A stretch of DNA of 47,754 nucleotides from Actinomycetota bacterium (GCA_030837345.1 JAUPKQ010000023.1:1-47754), one strand, 5' to 3'. Positions 16,841-26,386 are shown, counted from the first letter of the stretch. The notes: a model not told the origin generated them from the letters alone. Made by a program: numbers and translations.

Positions 16841-18094
16841 GTGAAGGTCCTCGTGGTCGGGTCCGGTGCCCGTGAACATGCCCTCGTCCGTTCGATCGTG
16901 GCCGATCCGGCGGTCGACACCGTCATCGCGGCCCCCGGGAACCCCGGCATCGAGACGCTCGCCCTCTGCGTACCCGTCGACGCGATGGACGGCGGTGCCG
17001 TGGCGGACCTCGCCGTGGCCCACGGCGTCGATCTCGTCGTCGTCGGGCCGGAGGCGCCGCTCGTCGCCGGGGTCGCCGACGTCGTCCGTGACCGGGGTGT
17101 CCCGGTGTTCGGCCCGTCCGCCGAGGCCGCGCGGCTGGAGGGCAGCAAGGCCTTCGCCAAGGAGATCATGGCGGCGGCGGGCGTGCCCACGGCGATGGCC
17201 CGGGTCTGCACCACGACCGAGCAGGCGGCTGACGCGCTCGCCGCGTTCGGGGCCCCGTACGTCGTCAAGGACGACGGTCTCGCCGCGGGCAAGGGCGTGG
17301 TCGTCACGGACGACGCCGACGCCGCGCTCGCCCACGCGCGCGACTGCCTGGCCCGGCCGGGTGGCGCCGTGGTCGTCGAGGAGTTCCTCGACGGTCCGGA
17401 GGTGTCCCTCTTCGTCGTGACGGACGGCGTCACCGCCGTCCCGCTCGCCCCCGCCCAGGACTTCAAGCGCGTCGGGGACGGCGACGCGGGCCCCAACACG
17501 GGGGGCATGGGGGCGTACTCCCCGCTCCCGTGGGCGCCGCCCGGGCTCGTCGCCGAGGTCGTCGACAGGGTCGCCCAGCCGGTGATCAACGAACTGGCGA
17601 GGCGCGGGACGCCGTTCGCGGGCCTGCTGTACTGCGGGCTCGCCCTGACGTCGCGGGGCCTTCGGGTCGTGGAGTTCAACGCCCGGTTCGGTGACCCCGA
17701 GACTCAGGTCGTCCTCGCCCGGCTCAGGACGCCGTTCGCCTCGCTCCTGCTCGCGGCCGCGACGGGCGACCTCGCCGGTTTCCCGCCGCTGCGGTGGTCG
17801 GACGACGCTGCGGTCACCGTCGTCGTCGCGTCCGCCGGTTACCCGGGTACCCCGAGGACCGGGGACCCGATCGCGGGACTGGAGGACGCGGGCGAGGTCC
17901 CCGGAGCGTGGGTCCTGCACGCCGGGACCACCCGGGACGCCGACGGCACCGTGGTCAGTTCCGGTGGCCGGGTGCTGTCCGTCGTCGGCACGGGACGCGA
18001 CCTGCCGGCGGCGCGCGAGGTCGCCTATCGCGCCGTCGAACTCGTCGATCTCCCCGGATCCCACCACCGGTCCGACATCGCTGCCGCTCGCTGA
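16841..18094 (+). CDS. purD: phosphoribosylamine-glycine ligase
   Basis: 417-aa GAR synthetase, the second step of purine synthesis, joining phosphoribosylamine and glycine with ATP. ATP-grasp features: GSGAREHAL at residues 7-15, FGPSAEAARLEGSKAFAKE, VVKDDGLAAGKGVVV, the GPEVSLFVVTDG turn, NTGGMGAYSP and VEFNARFGDPETQ with metal-binding residues. Full length. GTG start; TAGGGT at 16827-16832 lies 8 nt upstream and no Shine-Dalgarno is visible, so the transcript is probably leaderless. Separated from purF and purM by 14 kb. Confidence 0.96.
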   Translation: MKVLVVGSGAREHALVRSIVADPAVDTVIAAPGNPGIETLALCVPVDAMDGGAVADLAVAHGVDLVVVGPEAPLVAGVADVVRDRGVPVFGPSAEAARLEGSKAFAKEIMAAAGVPTAMARVCTTTEQAADALAAFGAPYVVKDDGLAAGKGVVVTDDADAALAHARDCLARPGGAVVVEEFLDGPEVSLFVVTDGVTAVPLAPAQDFKRVGDGDAGPNTGGMGAYSPLPWAPPGLVAEVVDRVAQPVINELARRGTPFAGLLYCGLALTSRGLRVVEFNARFGDPETQVVLARLRTPFASLLLAAATGDLAGFPPLRWSDDAAVTVVVASAGYPGTPRTGDPIAGLEDAGEVPGAWVLHAGTTRDADGTVVSSGGRVLSVVGTGRDLPAAREVAYRAVELVDLPGSHHRSDIAAAR

Positions 18095-18189
18095 GAACTC
18101 CCGACCGTTCGTCGTTCAAAACATGCCGTTCGTCGCGGCACCACTGAGGACGAGCATCGCGGATCCGGCTCCGGAAAGACCCGTGTCAT

Positions 18190-19251
18190 GTGATGCAGCA
18201 ACGGGATTCCCTGAAGGACGTCTCCACGGCACCGACCCTGACCGGGATCGCCCGGCAGGCCGGTGTCTCCGTCTCGACGGTCTCCAAGGTGCTGAACGGC
18301 GGTACCGACGTCGCCCCCGCGACGCGCCAGACCGTCCAGACCCTGCTGACCCAGAGCGGGTACCGGCGTCCACGAGCCAGCCGGAGGGCCTGCCGGAGCG
18401 CCCTGGTCGACCTCTTGATCAATGAGGTGGACAGCGCTTGGGCGATGTCCGTGATCTGTGGTGTCGAGGAGGTCGTCGAGAAAGCCGGTTTCTCCCTGGT
18501 TCTGAGTGCCGCACACCACCGTCCGGACGGTGTGAGGCACTGGCTCGACGGGATCCTGGACCGGGGGTCGCTCGGCGCCGTCGTCGTCCACTCCGTGCTC
18601 ACCCCGGCGCAGCAGGCCGAGCTCCATCGCCGGGACCTGCCGTTCGTCCTCGTCGACCCGCCCCTCCCGCTGGCCGGTCTGCCCCCGGGCGGCGCGGTGG
18701 TCGCCGCCGGCAACGTCGAAGGTGCCCGGGAGGCGACCGAGCACCTGATCGGCCTCGGACATGTCCGTATCGCGGCCGTCGGAGGACCGCAGCACGTCGT
18801 CGCGGCCCGGGACCGCCTGGACGGGTACCGGCAGGCGCTCGCCGAGGCGGGCCTGCCGCTCGAAACGGGTCTGATCCGTTCGGGTCCGTTCCTGCCGTCC
18901 TTCGGCGCTCTCGCGGCCGGGGAGTTCTTGCGGCTGCCCGAGCCGCCCACCGCCGTCCTCGCGGGGAACGACCAGCAGGCGTGCGGGGTGCTGTCCGTCC
19001 TTCGGGACCGGGGGATCGACGTCCCCGGGCAGGTGAGTCTCGTCGGCTTCGACGACCAGGACTTCTGCGGATGGTTGGTGCCCCGGCTCACCACGGTGCG
19101 GCAGCCGCTGCTCGACATGGGCCGGACGGCGGCCCGCCTGCTGTTCGATCTCGTTGCCGGACGGCGGTCCGATCCCCTGTTCCGGGAGCTTCCGGCGTCC
19201 CTCGTGCTCAGGGACAGCACAGCACCCTCACCTTCTTTCGAAATCCGTTGA
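18190..19251 (+). CDS. LacI family transcriptional regulator
   Basis: 353-aa LacI/GalR repressor. The N-terminal helix-turn-helix is TLTGIARQAGVSVSTVSKVLNG (residues about 15-37), followed by the hinge and a periplasmic-binding-like effector domain with VSLVGFDDQDFCGWLVPRLTTVRQP near the C-terminus. It sits directly before the secreted GH12 endoglucanase, whose promoter overlaps its stop codon, so cello-oligosaccharide-responsive control is plausible, as in CebR-type systems. A TTTCGAAA palindrome near its 3' end may be the operator. GTG at 18190 or the next codon ATG. Confidence 0.85.
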   Translation: MMQQRDSLKDVSTAPTLTGIARQAGVSVSTVSKVLNGGTDVAPATRQTVQTLLTQSGYRRPRASRRACRSALVDLLINEVDSAWAMSVICGVEEVVEKAGFSLVLSAAHHRPDGVRHWLDGILDRGSLGAVVVHSVLTPAQQAELHRRDLPFVLVDPPLPLAGLPPGGAVVAAGNVEGAREATEHLIGLGHVRIAAVGGPQHVVAARDRLDGYRQALAEAGLPLETGLIRSGPFLPSFGALAAGEFLRLPEPPTAVLAGNDQQACGVLSVLRDRGIDVPGQVSLVGFDDQDFCGWLVPRLTTVRQPLLDMGRTAARLLFDLVAGRRSDPLFRELPASLVLRDSTAPSPSFEIR

Positions 19252-19276
19252 CCCAAGGCTCGAAAGATTTTAGGTT
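19236..19276 (+). promoter_or_regulatory. promoter and TTTCGAAA operator of the GH12 gene
   Basis: TTGACC (19248-19253) and TAGGTT (19271-19276) are spaced by 17 bp, a good sigma-70-type promoter. The 8-bp palindrome TTTCGAAA (19236-19243) lies just upstream of the -35 and a CTCGAAAG follows in the spacer. The same TTTCGAAA core precedes the second LacI gene at 26538. Confidence 0.65.
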
Positions 19277-19349
19277 TTTGCCCGCTTTGGTCGCATGGCA
19301 GGCCGTGCCTCAGGCCTGGTTCGCGGCTCCCTTCGAGAAAGGCCTCGTC

Positions 19350-20543
19350 ATGGTGGCTCCCCTCTCCACCCCGATCGATTCGCCCCCTCCCCGGGCGGGA
19401 CTTCTCACGGTGAGCAGGCTCCGGCGACGCCGGGCCTCGCTGCTCGGTGGAGCCGCCGCGGTGCTCCTGGCCGCGAGCGGGCTCGTCGCCCTCGGCGGGA
19501 CGGCCCAGGCTGCCACCCAGATCTGTGAGAAGTACGGCACCACGAAGCTGAGTGGCGGCAAGTACGTCGTCATGAACAACCTCTGGGGAGCCAGCACCCC
19601 GCAGTGCATCACGGTGGGTGACAACGGGTTCGAGGTGACCACCGCCAACCACAGTGTGTCGACCAGCGGGGCTCCGGCGTCCTACCCGGCGATCTACGCG
19701 GGATGCCACTACGCGAACTGCACCGCCAACAGTGGCCTGCCCCTGCGGGTGAGCGACTCGAAGTTCAACTCGGTGACGACCAGCGTCAGCATGAGCTATC
19801 CGGCGTCCGGGGAGTGGGACGCCGCGTACGACATCTGGTTCGACCCGACCTCGCGCACCGACGGCCAGAACACCGGCGCCGAGCTGATGATCTGGCTCAA
19901 CCACGCGGGCCGGCCTCAGCCCGTGGGCTCCAAGGTCGGCACGGTGAATCTCGCCGGGGGCACCTGGGATGTCTGGTACGGCAGCAGCGGCTGGAACGTC
20001 GTCTCGTACGTCCGCACCCAGAGCACCTCGTCGATGAACTTCGCGGTCCGGTCCTTCTTCGACGACATGGTCTCGCGGGGCTACGCCCAGCGGTCCTGGT
20101 ACCTGACGAGCGTCCAGGCCGGTTTCGAGCCCTGGATCGGCGGCCAGGGTCTGGCGGTGAACTCGTTCTCGTACAACACCGACGGCACCGTGCCGGTCGA
20201 CCCGACCACTCCGACCAATCCGACCACTCCCACGGACCCGACGGACCCGAGCGGGGCCTGCAGCGCCACCTACAGCACGACGAACACCTGGTCCGGCGGC
20301 TTCACCGGGCAGATCACCGTCAAGGCCAACCAGGCGGTCGGGAACTGGAAGGTCAGCTGGCCCCTCACCTCCGGTCAGTCCATCAGCAGCGTCTGGGGCG
20401 GTCGCTCCTCGGTGAGTGGTACGACGGCGACCGTGACGAACGAGGCCTGGAACGGCGCTCTCTCCGCCGGCGGGAGCACGACCGTCGGATTCAGTTCCTC
20501 CGGCTCGCCGTCCAGCCCGACGGTGACCTGCACCGCAGGCTGA
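19350..20543 (+). CDS. secreted GH12 endoglucanase with C-terminal CBM2
   Basis: 397-aa exported beta-1,4-glucanase. A signal peptide (Arg-rich start, hydrophobic core, cleavage near TAQAA at residue 54) precedes the GH12 domain (about 55-275): NNLWG, WDAAYDIWFDP, the nucleophile Glu in AELMIWLN and the acid/base Glu in VQAGFEPW. A Pro/Thr linker (TTPTNPTTPTDPTDPSG) leads to a family 2 carbohydrate-binding module with conserved Trp residues (TWSGGFTGQITVKAN, NWKVSWPL, NEAWNGAL) and a Cys pair. It hydrolyses cellulose or glucan outside the cell. The promoter is just upstream, beside the LacI regulator. Confidence 0.92.
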   Translation: MVAPLSTPIDSPPPRAGLLTVSRLRRRRASLLGGAAAVLLAASGLVALGGTAQAATQICEKYGTTKLSGGKYVVMNNLWGASTPQCITVGDNGFEVTTANHSVSTSGAPASYPAIYAGCHYANCTANSGLPLRVSDSKFNSVTTSVSMSYPASGEWDAAYDIWFDPTSRTDGQNTGAELMIWLNHAGRPQPVGSKVGTVNLAGGTWDVWYGSSGWNVVSYVRTQSTSSMNFAVRSFFDDMVSRGYAQRSWYLTSVQAGFEPWIGGQGLAVNSFSYNTDGTVPVDPTTPTNPTTPTDPTDPSGACSATYSTTNTWSGGFTGQITVKANQAVGNWKVSWPLTSGQSISSVWGGRSSVSGTTATVTNEAWNGALSAGGSTTVGFSSSGSPSSPTVTCTAG

Positions 20544-20572
20544 TCGCCGCAGAACGGCGTCCCGCGCGTCCA

Positions 20573-20638
20573 TGATCGAGAACTTGGGTGACGGATCTGA
20601 TGATCGTTTGTCACTTCCGTCACCCAGGTTCTCGATCA
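20573..20638. terminator. 23-bp hairpin between GH12 and ispD
   Basis: The arms 20573-20595 and 20616-20638 pair over 23 bp with a single G-U wobble, around a 20-nt loop; no T-run. It starts 30 bp after the GH12 stop and ends 19 bp before ispD, so it probably separates the two transcripts. Confidence 0.65.
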
Positions 20639-20657
20639 CGGCGGGTAGGGTTCCGGC

Positions 20658-21326
20658 ATGGGTGACGGGGTCGACGGGGTTGACGGTGGAGTGTGGGCGA
20701 TCGTCCTCGGCGGGGGCAGCGGCGCCCGCTTCGGGGGCGCGAAGCAGTTCGAGGACCTGGGCGGGCGCAGTCTGCTCGCGCGCAGCGTCGCGGCCGCGGC
20801 GACGGTGGCCGACGGGGTCGTGGTCGTCGTCCCCGGGGGGCTGACGCCGGACGGGCTGCCACCGGTCGACGCCAAGCTCGTCGTGGCGCCGGGCGGCGCT
20901 GAGCGGGCGGCCTCGGTGCGATCCGGGCTGGCCGCCGTCCCGGAGGACGCCGGGATCGTCGTCGTCGCGGACGCCGCTCACCCGCTGGCCTCACCCGTCC
21001 TGTTCGCCGCCGTGGTGGACGCCGTCCGCGCCGGTGCCGGGGGAGCGTTGCCCGGCCTGCCGCTCACCGAGGTGATCGCCCGCGTCGACGCCGACGGCAC
21101 CCGGACCGGCGGCCTGCCGAGGGCTGGGCACGTCCTCGTCCAGATGCCGCACGCCTTCCGCGCCGACCTCCTGCGCGCCGCCCACGCGACGGGTGAGGAC
21201 GGCGCCGAGGACTCCGCGATGGTCGCCGCGCTCGGGGCCCGGGTCGTCGTCGTCCCCGGCGAGCCGACGAACCTGCACGTCACCACGCCCGAGGAGCTCG
21301 TGCTCGCCCGTCGCCTGGTCGGCTGA
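20658..21326 (+). CDS. ispD: 2-C-methyl-D-erythritol 4-phosphate cytidylyltransferase
   Basis: 222-aa IspD of the MEP isoprenoid pathway, which transfers CMP from CTP to methylerythritol phosphate. The nucleotide motif LGGGSGARFGGAKQF is at about residues 17-31; further landmarks are GGAERAASVRSGL, VADAAHPL, QMPHAFRADLL and GEPTNLHVTTPEEL. Normal length. A TAGGGT hexamer (20646-20651) lies 6 nt before the ATG and no Shine-Dalgarno exists, so a leaderless transcript is likely. No ispF partner lies next to it. It converges on the GH39 gene across a bidirectional terminator. Confidence 0.93.
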   Translation: MGDGVDGVDGGVWAIVLGGGSGARFGGAKQFEDLGGRSLLARSVAAAATVADGVVVVVPGGLTPDGLPPVDAKLVVAPGGAERAASVRSGLAAVPEDAGIVVVADAAHPLASPVLFAAVVDAVRAGAGGALPGLPLTEVIARVDADGTRTGGLPRAGHVLVQMPHAFRADLLRAAHATGEDGAEDSAMVAALGARVVVVPGEPTNLHVTTPEELVLARRLVG

Positions 21327-21332
21327 CGGCGC

Positions 21333-21370
21333 CTGACCCCGGACGCCGAGTGAGCGGCATCCGGGGTCAG
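21333..21370. terminator. bidirectional terminator, ispD/GH39
   Basis: A 16-bp stem with one wobble (CTGACCCCGGACGCCG at 21333-21348 with 21355-21370) and a 6-nt loop lies between convergent genes. Confidence 0.75.
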
Positions 21371-21383
21371 GGGGCCGGCGCCG

Positions 21384-23021
21384 TCAGGAGATCTGGACGA
21401 TCGACGTCACGGCCCACCCGGGCAGGTCGAGGTCGATCTCCAGCGTGCCCGAGGCGGACGCCGTCAGCGTCTCGACGCGGAGAGCGTCCGCGACGCGGGC
21501 GAGGCCGGCGGTCTGCGCGGGCGTGAGGTTGACCGGTGCTCCCATCTGGTGCCACGCCTCGGCGACGTTGCCGTGGTCCCAGTCCAGGGACTCGACCCTG
21601 AACGACGCCCCCGGGCTCACTCCGTCGATGACGTGGTGGATGCGGCGGTTCGGTCCGGCGGAGGCGAGGGCGCGGGTGGCCTCGTAGGTGATTTCGGAGC
21701 CCACAGCGCGGGTGCCCATGTCCGCGGGGTAGTTGAAGAACACCGCCGCCAGCGCGCCCGTCGCACCGTGGCGGGTGATGACCCCGTCGTCCGTGGACAT
21801 CAGCAAGTGGTCACCCAGGTGGGACAGCATGGCGAGGGCGTGGAACGTCGGCTTGTGAATGCCCTGCTCGTTGACGAGACCGAAACCACCGTGGAACGGA
21901 CCGATGCCCGCTCCGCCCTCCTCGAAGACGTCGGTGAAGGTCCAGTACGAGATCGAGTCCGCCAGGAAGGCGCAGCGGAGGAAGGCCCGGACGATGTAGG
22001 TGGCCGCGAAAACGGTGTCGTGCATGCTGTCGCGACTCGACGGAGAACTGGACCACTCGGTGATGTGCAACTCGGCGTCCGGGAAAGGGCTCTCGGCGAT
22101 GAGTTTCTTCAGGAGGCTGAGGTCATCACGGGTCGCATCGACATGACGAAGGATGTGGCGCGTCGTCCCGCCCGCTCCGAAGGCGAAGTCGGTGGGGTAG
22201 ACGTGGGTGGAGAGGAAGTCGACAGGCAGTCCCCGCGCGGCGCACCACTCGATCAGTTCCTCGATCCACACCGGGCCCCAGTCGAGCGCGTCGACGTCCT
22301 CGGCCTCCGCCGTCGCCTGCTGGACAGCCCGGTCCTCGACCTCGCCCGCGTAACGCTTGTCGGGTACGAACACACTCGTCGACGGCCCCCCGACCTTGAG
22401 CCCGGGGTCGACCGCCCGGACGGCGAGCACGGTCGCCTCGTAGAGCTCGAAGTACTCGGTCCGGGTACCGGTCCAGAAATGCGGGACGAGATTCGGCTCG
22501 TTCCACACCTCGAAACGCCACTGACGCACCTCGTCGCGACCGTAGCGCTCGACCCAGTGCTCCACCGTGGCGGTGATCAGCCCGGCCCACCGGGACATGT
22601 CCTTCGGAGGGCTGCAGTGGGCCTTCCACCAGAACAGCGTCTCGGTCTGGGTCGCGAGCTCGCGGGGCATGAAACCCAGCTCGACGAAGGGCCGGGCCCC
22701 TGCGCGGAGAATGGCGTCGAAGACCTTGTCGATGTAGCTGAACGTGTACACCGGCTCGGCCAGTTCGTGGTCCGGGCCGAAGCCGCTCCCGTACCTCGCC
22801 CGGTAGACGAACATGTCGTCGTGGAACAGGCCGTGGAAACGCACGTACCGGGCGCCGAGCACGTCGACGGCCTCCCGGAACTGCTCCTGCCAGTCCGCGC
22901 GGAGGGCCTCGTTGGCCCTGCCGGCGCCGAGGCACAGGTTCCAGACATGGGGTAGCGCGATCTCCGGGCACGTCTGGCCGTCGATCGACAGCCGCAGCCG
23001 GGCAGGTTCTGTTCGGGGCAT
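21384..23021 (-). CDS. GH39 family glycoside hydrolase (beta-xylosidase-like)
   Basis: 545-aa GH39 enzyme with no signal peptide, so cytosolic. The acid/base Glu is in FEVWNEPNLVPHFW near residue 175 and the nucleophile Glu in HITEWSSSPS near residue 320; RYVRFHGLFHDDMFVY and STHVYPTD are also typical of the family. Known bacterial members are mostly beta-xylosidases; other specificities exist. Last gene of the leftward operon behind an ABC sugar importer, so it probably cleaves an imported oligosaccharide such as xylo-oligosaccharide. The ATG at 23021 has GAAAGGG upstream; the frame extends 60 nt further without support. Confidence 0.88.
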   Translation of the reverse strand: MPRTEPARLRLSIDGQTCPEIALPHVWNLCLGAGRANEALRADWQEQFREAVDVLGARYVRFHGLFHDDMFVYRARYGSGFGPDHELAEPVYTFSYIDKVFDAILRAGARPFVELGFMPRELATQTETLFWWKAHCSPPKDMSRWAGLITATVEHWVERYGRDEVRQWRFEVWNEPNLVPHFWTGTRTEYFELYEATVLAVRAVDPGLKVGGPSTSVFVPDKRYAGEVEDRAVQQATAEAEDVDALDWGPVWIEELIEWCAARGLPVDFLSTHVYPTDFAFGAGGTTRHILRHVDATRDDLSLLKKLIAESPFPDAELHITEWSSSPSSRDSMHDTVFAATYIVRAFLRCAFLADSISYWTFTDVFEEGGAGIGPFHGGFGLVNEQGIHKPTFHALAMLSHLGDHLLMSTDDGVITRHGATGALAAVFFNYPADMGTRAVGSEITYEATRALASAGPNRRIHHVIDGVSPGASFRVESLDWDHGNVAEAWHQMGAPVNLTPAQTAGLARVADALRVETLTASASGTLEIDLDLPGWAVTSIVQIS

Positions 23022-23117
23022 GGTCCGGTGCCCTTTCAAGGGGAGAGTTTCAGGGGGCGGGTACGGGAAGAAGGCCGCCAAGATTAAGGAGGAAGGAGGT
23101 CGCGTCGCGGCAGCTGG

Positions 23118-24026
23118 CTACTCCTTGACCGCACCGAGGCTGAGGCCCGACTGCCAGTACCTCTGCAGGGCGATGAAAGCGGCGATCAAGGGGATGATGG
23201 TGACCAGCGACGCTGTGATCACCAGGTTCTGGAGCAGCTCCCCGTTCCCCGCTCTCGACGACATGCTGTTCCACTGGTTGATACCGATCGTCAGCGGGTA
23301 CCAGTCCGGGTCCTTCAACATGATCAGTGGAAGGAAGTAGTTGTTCCAGATCGAGACGAAGGAGAACAGCAGTACCGTCACCGTGGCCGGAACGAGCAGT
23401 GGCATGGCGATCTGGAAGAAGGTGCGGAACTCACCCGCGCCATCGATCTTCGCGGCGTCGAGCAGGCCGTTCGGGACCGCCTCGGCCGCGAACACCCACA
23501 TCAGGTAGAGCCCGAAGGGATTGATGAACGACGGGATCAGGACGGCCCACGGCGTGTCGGTCAGTCCCAGTTTCGCGAAGAGCATGAACTGGGGGATGGC
23601 CAGGGCGATACCGGGTACCGAGATCGAACCGAGGACGACGAACAGGAACGCCCTCTTCCCGGTGAAACTGTGCTTGGCGAGACCGTAGCCGCCGAGTGCC
23701 GCGAGGAACGTCGACGTGATCGCTCCGACCCCGACGTAGAGAACAGTGTTGAGGAACCAGCGGGCGAAGATCCCGTCATCGTAGGCGAACAGTTCTTTGA
23801 TGTTGTCGAACAGGGCGAACCCGTCCCCGAAGGAGAAGCCGAAGCTTGAGACGAAGTCGGCCTGGGACTTGGTCGCGTTGATGAGCAGCCAGATCAGCGG
23901 CAGGAGGCAGTAGAGGGTGAACAGCGCCGTCAGGAACGTCAGGACGCCGTTTCTCCGGGGGTCGGTGAAGCTCTGCTGACGCCCGTGCGGGGACGGACGG
24001 ACGGGGGAGGAGACCGGGGTCGTCAT
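23118..24026 (-). CDS. ABC sugar transporter permease (MalG type, CUT1)
   Basis: 302-aa inner membrane permease with six predicted helices. The EAA loop that contacts the ATPase reads EAVPNGLLDAAKIDGAGEFRTFF near residue 195. An N-terminal extension of about 25 hydrophilic residues precedes the first helix. It begins 10 bp after the first permease gene in the operon. No ATPase gene is present, so a shared MsiK-type ATPase encoded elsewhere is likely, as is usual in actinobacteria. Confidence 0.92.
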   Translation of the reverse strand: MTTPVSSPVRPSPHGRQQSFTDPRRNGVLTFLTALFTLYCLLPLIWLLINATKSQADFVSSFGFSFGDGFALFDNIKELFAYDDGIFARWFLNTVLYVGVGAITSTFLAALGGYGLAKHSFTGKRAFLFVVLGSISVPGIALAIPQFMLFAKLGLTDTPWAVLIPSFINPFGLYLMWVFAAEAVPNGLLDAAKIDGAGEFRTFFQIAMPLLVPATVTVLLFSFVSIWNNYFLPLIMLKDPDWYPLTIGINQWNSMSSRAGNGELLQNLVITASLVTIIPLIAAFIALQRYWQSGLSLGAVKE

Positions 24027-24036
24027 CAGAGCTCTC

Positions 24037-24927
24037 CTACTGCTCGCGAGCGGGCTTCAGGCCACGCAACTGCACCGCGTAGGCGATGGCGATTGTGATC
24101 GCGGCCATCACGAGGGCGAGCGCCGCCGCATAGCCTTGCTGCGAACCTGTGAAGGCCAGGTTGTAGGCGTAGAGGTTGGGTGTGTAGAAGGTGGTGATGC
24201 CGCTGCCCGCCACCATCGACGGGAGGATCTGCGGCTCGTTGAAGATCTGGAAGGTGCCGATGATCGAGAAGATGACCGTGATGCCGAGCGACCCGCGCAG
24301 CGCGGGGAGCTTGATCGACCAGGCGACGCGGAACTGACCCGCACCGTCGATCGCCGCCGCCTCGTACAGCTCCTGGGGAACGGCCCTGAGCACGCTGTAG
24401 AAGATCAGCATGTTGTAGCCGGTGAAGGCCCAGGTCACCATGACCCCGATCGATATCAGGGTCGTGCCGGGCTGGAACGGATTCAGGTCCGTGCCGAGCG
24501 ATTCGTTGATCGAGCGGAAGAGTCCGTAGCGTACGCCGAGCATGAATCCCCACATCAAGGTGGAGACGATGGCCGGGACGGCGTAAGGAAGGAAGATGGC
24601 TATCCGCATGAACTTCGACGCGTGCAGACGACCGGAGTCCAGGGCGAGGGCGAGGAGCAGAGCGAGCGCCAGCATGATGGGCACCTGGATCAGCGTGAAC
24701 CCGAAGACGCGAAGGACGCCGTTCCAGAACTGCGGGTCCTGGAGCAGCTTCGTGTAGTTCGCGAGGCCGACGAATGACATGCCTCCCACCAGGCGATCCT
24801 GGAAGAGACTGAGGTACGCCGCGTACAGGATCGGCAGGACGAAAACGACGGCGAACAGGACGCCGAACGGCGCGACGAACGCCCAGCCTATCTGTCGCCC
24901 TTTATGCCTTGTCACCACGGTGCTCAT
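24037..24927 (-). CDS. ABC sugar transporter permease (MalF type, CUT1)
   Basis: 296-aa permease with six helices. The EAA loop reads AVPQELYEAAAIDGAGQFRVAW near residue 195; the N-terminal GWAFVAPFGVLFAVVFVLPILYAAYLSLF helix is typical. GGAGAAGGAGGGA directly precedes the ATG. It pairs with the MalG-type permease 10 bp downstream to form the membrane channel for the sugar delivered by the binding protein encoded upstream. Confidence 0.92.
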   Translation of the reverse strand: MSTVVTRHKGRQIGWAFVAPFGVLFAVVFVLPILYAAYLSLFQDRLVGGMSFVGLANYTKLLQDPQFWNGVLRVFGFTLIQVPIMLALALLLALALDSGRLHASKFMRIAIFLPYAVPAIVSTLMWGFMLGVRYGLFRSINESLGTDLNPFQPGTTLISIGVMVTWAFTGYNMLIFYSVLRAVPQELYEAAAIDGAGQFRVAWSIKLPALRGSLGITVIFSIIGTFQIFNEPQILPSMVAGSGITTFYTPNLYAYNLAFTGSQQGYAAALALVMAAITIAIAYAVQLRGLKPAREQ

Positions 24928-25053
24928 TCCCTCCTTCTCCTGGCCGCGGCGCGGCGAGGCTCGGCTCGATGCGGCGCGGCGGATGCCCCGCGAGATGTCC
25001 CGGTGTCACACGAGGCACCCGCCGCTGATTCGATGGCCGGACGGCGTCGCCGG

Positions 25054-26370
25054 CTAGTCGACGCGGAATCCCTGCTCGTTGCCGTAGGTGACGCACCGGC
25101 CCTTCCAGGTCTTCAGGATCTCGGTGAGAGATCCCTTGCCGGTGGTGAAGTACGGCGTGGCGATGTCGCTGTAGACGGACCGTGCCCATTCGAAGAACGG
25201 CGGGTACTGCCAGCCGACCGCCGCGGTCGTGGACGCCTCAGCGAGAACCTGACCGGTCTGCTGGCCCCCGAAGTAGGGATTCTTCGCGGACTGGAACGCC
25301 GGGCTCTTCAGAACCGCGACATTCGGGACGAACGCGCCCGCGTCGACACGGGGCTGGAGGCCCGCACCGTGGGTGAAGTATTCGAGGAACTTGTACGCGG
25401 CCTTCTGGTTCTTGGACGCGGCCGGGATCCCGAAGGAGGATCCTCCGTTCTCCGCACCGACCTTCTGGCCGGTCGCCCACTGGGGCATCAGGGCGACCCT
25501 GAAGTCTCCCGCCGCCTTGGGGGCGCGTTCGGGCAGGGTGGAGGTCAGCCAGCCGCCCATGTTCTGGGAAGCGAGGGTGCCGTCGTTCAGGGCGCGGTTC
25601 CAGTCGTCCGTCCAGGGGTTGATCTTGGTGTTGAGCAGGCCCTCGTCGAGCATCTTCTGCCAGAAGGCGACGGCTCTCGCCGTGCCCTCGTCGGAGAAGT
25701 TGATGTGCACCGTGGTGCCGTCGACCCGGAACGGGCGCCCGCCAGCCTGCCAGATCAGGGAGAGCAGGAAGAACAGGTCCCCGTTGTCCTGGGCGATGTA
25801 GTAGTCCTTGCCCAGAGTGCGGATCTTCTTGGCGGCCTGGTAGTACTCCTCCCAGGTCGTCGGCGCCGTCGTGAGGCCTGCTTTGGCGAAGGTCTTCGAG
25901 TTCCAGAACAGGGCAGCGGGGCCGTAGTCCGACGGCAGTGCGTGGACGCGGTCACCGAACTTGACGTTGTTCCACGCCGAGGGGACGTAGTCGCTCTGGA
26001 AGGCCGAGGCCCCCATCGGACCGATGTCCGCCAGTTTGCCGGGGATGGCGAAGTACGGGATCGCGAAGTACTCGAACATCGCGAGATCGGGCACCCCCGA
26101 CTTGGCCTGGATGGCGTTGTCGAGCGCCTTGTACTCCTCCGAGGAGGAGCCCGCGTTGACCACCTCGACCTTGATGCCGGGGTTGGCGGCCTCGAAACCG
26201 GGCACGGCGAGCTTCACCGTTCCGTCCCAGCTCCACACCGTCAGTTTTGCCGTGTCGCCTCCCGCCCCACCCTCCCCGCCAGAGGTTTTCCCCGACCCGG
26301 AACACGCGGCGAGGGTGGACACCGTGACGAGCGCGACCAGCAGGAGCCGCGCTGTTCCCGAGAGCCTCAT
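25054..26370 (-). CDS. ABC sugar-binding lipoprotein
   Basis: 438-aa extracellular solute-binding protein, family 1. A lipoprotein signal peptide ends in the lipobox LAAC (Cys near residue 22), followed by a Gly/Ser-rich linker and the binding fold (LTVWSWDGTVKLAVPGFEAANPGIKVEVV; PSAWNNVKFGDRVHALPSDYGPAALFWN). First gene of the leftward operon (binding protein, permease, permease, GH39). A good promoter lies at 26430-26458 and GAGGAGGGAG precedes the ATG. The ligand is probably a plant-derived oligosaccharide, by inference from the GH39 gene. The 126-bp gap before the first permease shows no gene. Confidence 0.92.
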   Translation of the reverse strand: MRLSGTARLLLVALVTVSTLAACSGSGKTSGGEGGAGGDTAKLTVWSWDGTVKLAVPGFEAANPGIKVEVVNAGSSSEEYKALDNAIQAKSGVPDLAMFEYFAIPYFAIPGKLADIGPMGASAFQSDYVPSAWNNVKFGDRVHALPSDYGPAALFWNSKTFAKAGLTTAPTTWEEYYQAAKKIRTLGKDYYIAQDNGDLFFLLSLIWQAGGRPFRVDGTTVHINFSDEGTARAVAFWQKMLDEGLLNTKINPWTDDWNRALNDGTLASQNMGGWLTSTLPERAPKAAGDFRVALMPQWATGQKVGAENGGSSFGIPAASKNQKAAYKFLEYFTHGAGLQPRVDAGAFVPNVAVLKSPAFQSAKNPYFGGQQTGQVLAEASTTAAVGWQYPPFFEWARSVYSDIATPYFTTGKGSLTEILKTWKGRCVTYGNEQGFRVD

Positions 26371-26386
26371 CGCTCTCCCTCCTCAA

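Noticed and set aside
18186-20981. Long minus-strand open frame (931 codons) opposite LacI, GH12 and ispD
   Set aside because: It spans three well-supported plus-strand genes and shows no recognisable domain.
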